A stretch of DNA of 16,868 nt from DATCDR01 sp036510575 (lineage in GTDB: Bacteria; Actinomycetota; Acidimicrobiia; Acidimicrobiales; Bog-793). The DNA is taken from the NCBI GenBank assembly GCA_036510575.1, contig DATCDR010000162.1, positions 1-16,868 on the forward strand, read 5' to 3'. The notes below the pieces were generated by a model. The model worked only from the letters and a program-made list of their open reading frames with translations, had not been told where the DNA came from and did not search any database. Shown piece by piece: positions 14,810 to 16,868 of this stretch. Both the position numbers and the translations under genes were made by a program. How positions within the stretch are numbered: position 1 is the first letter of the stretch; the number at the start of each line of letters is the position of its first letter.

Positions 14810-15823
14810 TCACCCCAATGAATGCATTCCAAGCCCACGCCGGTGCGCCAAGCGCCGGTGTCGGCCCTCGTCTGCTTCGGCCACTTTGGGGGGCGTCGGG
14901 TTCGAGGCGAATATTCCCTCAGGCAGCGTCGGCGCAGCGCTCGCTGGCACACGCTGGAGCGAGGCGACGAGATCCATCTCCTTGCCAATCTCATTGCCCG
15001 TGTCATTCTCCATCTCGTTTGCGGATCCCGGCTCGACGGGTGCCGGGTGGCGTCGGCGTTCTGCGATCGCGCGCCCCACCTGCAGGCCGATCAACGGAAG
15101 GCTGATTGCAAGAAGGACGACAGCGAGAAGTGCAAGGAGTACCGGATGAACGTCGAGGTGCGTCAGCGGCAGCCGCACCCAGCCGCGTAGCCCGACGACC
15201 GATGCGTCAAGGCCCGCTAGGCCACCCAGTGCGCCGCCGCTCGCTGCAACCAACAACAGCGCGCTGTTGAGCACCGCTGTGCTGCGCCGAAGTGCTGGCA
15301 ACGCAGGCGAAGCGGCCTTTCGGCGGCCTCGTCGAGGGATGAGCACGACGAAGAGCGCGAGGGCCGCCGCAAGGGCCGAGCGACCGGTTGCGGTTCCAGC
15401 CCAGCGGACCCATCCGCCGGCGTGTGGCACGACGAGCCATTTCGTACCGAGAACGTCCTTGTTCTCAATCGTCCAAAGGTCGGGCGTCAACTTGTTGATG
15501 CCCTTCGTCTTCCAACCTTCCTTGGCGTTCCCGGCCCAGAGGCGGTGAATGACCTCTCCCCCGTCGACGGAGACGACCACGATCTCGCCGAGGTGATACT
15601 GCGACTGCTTATGGGCGATGACCAGGTCACCGGTGTGAAGCAGCGGCAACATGGACTTCCCACTCACGACGACGTAGGTGCCAGGACCGCCAAGGGAACG
15701 AGGAGCAAACGTGAGCCACCAGGCACCGACGCCGGCGAGGAGCGAGATGACGAGTAGGTACCCGCTAAGACGACGCCGTGACCGGTTCCCTCGTCGATGC
15801 TTCGCGCTTGCCATCGTGTCCAT
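14810..15823 (-). CDS. SipW-like (S26B) type I signal peptidase
   Basis: 337 residues from the ATG at 15823, chosen because AGAAGGACCA lies upstream; an in-frame TTG at 15922 lacks a site and would translate an 18-bp tandem repeat. A basic N-terminus and TM1 (about 20-40) precede the catalytic core: VVSGKSMLPLLHTGD with nucleophile Ser57, then GGEVIHRLW with His93 where bacterial SPase I has lysine. This is the Ser-His archaeal/ER-type enzyme. The box usually written TKGDxN reads TKGINK, so the first conserved Asp is replaced by Ile109; Asp115 follows. Three more membrane helices (about 148-163, 183-205, 226-249) and a hydrophilic tail with a NEMEN/GNEIG repeat follow. In Firmicutes and actinobacteria such enzymes process a few dedicated substrates; the small secreted protein immediately upstream is the obvious candidate. 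Confidence 0.9.
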   Translation of the reverse strand: MDTMASAKHRRGNRSRRRLSGYLLVISLLAGVGAWWLTFAPRSLGGPGTYVVVSGKSMLPLLHTGDLVIAHKQSQYHLGEIVVVSVDGGEVIHRLWAGNAKEGWKTKGINKLTPDLWTIENKDVLGTKWLVVPHAGGWVRWAGTATGRSALAAALALFVVLIPRRGRRKAASPALPALRRSTAVLNSALLLVAASGGALGGLAGLDASVVGLRGWVRLPLTHLDVHPVLLALLAVVLLAISLPLIGLQVGRAIAERRRHPAPVEPGSANEMENDTGNEIGKEMDLVASLQRVPASAAPTLPEGIFASNPTPPKVAEADEGRHRRLAHRRGLGMHSLG

Positions 15824-15844
15824 GGATCTCTGGTCCTTCTGGTC

Positions 15845-15899
15845 TGACTGGGCTGACGTGTTGTGACTGGCTGACGTGTTGTGACTGGATGACCCGTTG
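15845..15899. repeat. Three tandem 18-bp repeats in the signal peptidase leader
   Basis: Units TGACTGGGCTGACGTGTTG (15845-15863), TGACTGGCTGACGTGTTG (15864-15881) and TGACTGGATGACCCGTTG (15882-15899): 19, 18 and 18 bp, the third more diverged. They lie 22-76 bp upstream of the ATG at 15823. They look like binding sites in series or a leader repeat. If the distal TTG were used instead they would encode SHNTSA repeats. Confidence 0.7.
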
Positions 15900-15944
15900 T
15901 GCGGTGTGACCGAGTTCGCCAAGGAGCAAGGAGTGCTCCGTGGC

Positions 15945-15991
15945 CTAGGGGTCGACCAGCACCCAACCGGGTTGACCTGGCCGACCCCTAG
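15945..15991 (-). terminator. Long hairpin between the secreted-protein gene and the signal peptidase gene
   Basis: The arms at 15945-15959 and 15977-15991 pair over 15 bp with one mismatch (outer CTAGGGGTCG). An inner CAACC-G-GGTTG extends the stem. It begins 45 bp past the secreted-protein stop codon. No T-tract is seen. A partial terminator here would let the substrate be made in excess over its peptidase. Confidence 0.55.
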
Positions 15992-16035
15992 TAACGAGTG
16001 TCGCTAAATGACTAGTGACAGGTACCTCGGATGCC

Positions 16036-16575
16036 TCAGCAGCTGGTTGGCAAGGTGCCGGTAACCGAACCGGCCTTGTCGGTCGCCGGGCTGGCGCTTG
16101 GCGTATCGATCTGTCCTGCAATCGTGATCGTCGTGCTCTGCACGCCACAGATAAGGACGCCGGCTGGGAACTGCGGGTACAGGTCCTCTCCGTAGACGGC
16201 ATAGCCGTATGCGGCGAGATCCGTGCTGCCGCCAAGCAGGAAGGATTCCTGAGTTGGGCTCGTGACATTCGATGTCGGGATCCAGACGGTGTTGCTGTAC
16301 GCAACAGCACCATTGGTCATCGTGAGCGCAACCTGGACGAAGTTGCCGCCGCACTGGGACTCGATGCTCTGCTGGAACAGGCGAGTCGACACGACATCGT
16401 TGTCAGAAGCCACGTTGGCGAAGTTGACGTTGCCGGGCTGGCACGTCGCCGAGATGGCGTTCGTCTGCTGCACAGCGGTTGCGCTTCCCGAGGTTCCAAG
16501 CAACGAGGCACCAGCCCCCGCAAGCCCGAACATGGTCGCTGCAACCGCTGCCGCGATGGCGAAGCGATTGAACAT
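16036..16575 (-). CDS. Small secreted protein, candidate SipW-type peptidase substrate
   Basis: 179 residues from the ATG at 16575, with GAAAGGATG about 7 bp upstream. The N-terminus MFNRFAIAAAVAATMFGLAGAGASLLGTSGSATA is a signal peptide, with likely cleavage after SATA near residue 34. The mature part is Thr/Ser/Asn/Val-rich and probably all beta. It has four cysteines (SATCQPG, ESQCGG, LICGV and the terminal TSC), enough for two disulfides. I recognise no named family. The genes downstream on the same strand, in order, are a SipW-like signal peptidase, a histidine kinase and a response regulator. By analogy with TasA/SipW this could be an exported fibre or matrix subunit, but no TasA sequence similarity is visible. 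A long hairpin follows the stop. Confidence 0.8.
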   Translation of the reverse strand: MFNRFAIAAAVAATMFGLAGAGASLLGTSGSATAVQQTNAISATCQPGNVNFANVASDNDVVSTRLFQQSIESQCGGNFVQVALTMTNGAVAYSNTVWIPTSNVTSPTQESFLLGGSTDLAAYGYAVYGEDLYPQFPAGVLICGVQSTTITIAGQIDTPSASPATDKAGSVTGTLPTSC

Positions 16576-16868
16576 ATCTGCATCCTTTCGTCAGTGCTCG
16601 AGAGTCGAGCTGCCGCAAAAGGACTTTGATCGTTTGGGCTGCTGAAAGCTTCACCAAGATTGGTGATTCTGCCGCGAGAACAGAACATCGGCTCGGTCGC
16701 AACAGGGCAAGAAGAGACAGTGAACATCGGTAACGCGTATGCCAAAAGGCGGTGCACCGAACATCTAGTCCGACCGCTTCGACACACGGGAGCGCCCGAG
16801 TGCCGGCGATGTGAAGTCGCGCCGACAACCCCTGCCGCGATGGGTGTGTCCATCGGATTCGGAGCACA
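16576..16868. promoter_or_regulatory. Upstream region of the secreted-protein gene with two operator-like palindromes
   Basis: No gene recognised here; open frames overlapping this segment are shadows. GCTCGA-GAG-TCGAGC (16598-16612) lies 23-37 bp upstream of the start codon. TCACCAA-GA-TTGGTGA (16651-16666) lies 76-91 bp upstream. Both are perfect dyads in the place where regulators bind. I could not pick a confident -35/-10 pair on the minus strand. Confidence 0.45.

Overview
The window looks like actinobacterial chromosome. It has fairly high G+C with strong G/C third positions, a DUF2252 protein, a Ser-His (S26B/SipW-type) signal peptidase, a NarL-type two-component pair and large Ala/Ser/Thr-rich secreted proteins. 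Several starts share the leader word AAGGACCA. I cannot name a species; an acidimicrobial or similar deep-branching lineage is only a guess.

Left part (1-5330). A MerR-family regulator with a C-terminal GyrI-like ligand domain (minus strand) is divergent from a small SnoaL/NTF2-fold protein. A textbook 19-bp-spaced MerR promoter sits between them and predicts a leaderless merR transcript. Next comes a two-TM PLDc_N/SHOCT protein, then a DUF2252 gene split by a frameshift whose junction reads CTT TGA C. Convergent with these is a stand-alone MetE-C-terminal-type zinc methyltransferase whose only sensible start is ATT, behind a good GGGAGG.

Middle part (5330-9760). An aquaporin-like MIP channel with NPV in the first half-helix overlaps a ParB-fold hypothetical gene whose start position reads ACG. 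A sigma70-like promoter and a structured leader carrying the full anti-SD complement TAAGGAGGTGA precede a patatin-like hydrolase. A secreted Ig-like-repeat protein follows, closed by a 17-bp hairpin.

Island-like part (9760-16868). A 47-bp 3' fragment of a minus-strand tRNA-Thr(CGT) abuts a complete IS1634-like element (20-bp perfect terminal inverted repeats, one full-length DDE transposase). Beyond it, all on the minus strand and in transcription order, lie a small Cys-containing secreted protein, a SipW-like signal peptidase, a multi-TM histidine kinase and a NarL/LuxR response regulator. Palindromes, 18-bp tandem repeats and hairpins lie between them. The simplest reading is a surface or secreted-protein module with its own processing peptidase and sensor-regulator pair. 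The tRNA 3' fragment is what an integrative element leaves at its far end, so this module may lie within an island running to the right of the window. No integrase is visible, so this is inference.

Several genes carry non-canonical or damaged signals (frameshift, ATT start, ACG start, truncated tRNA). They may be real biology, gene decay or assembly error; the raw reads would decide.
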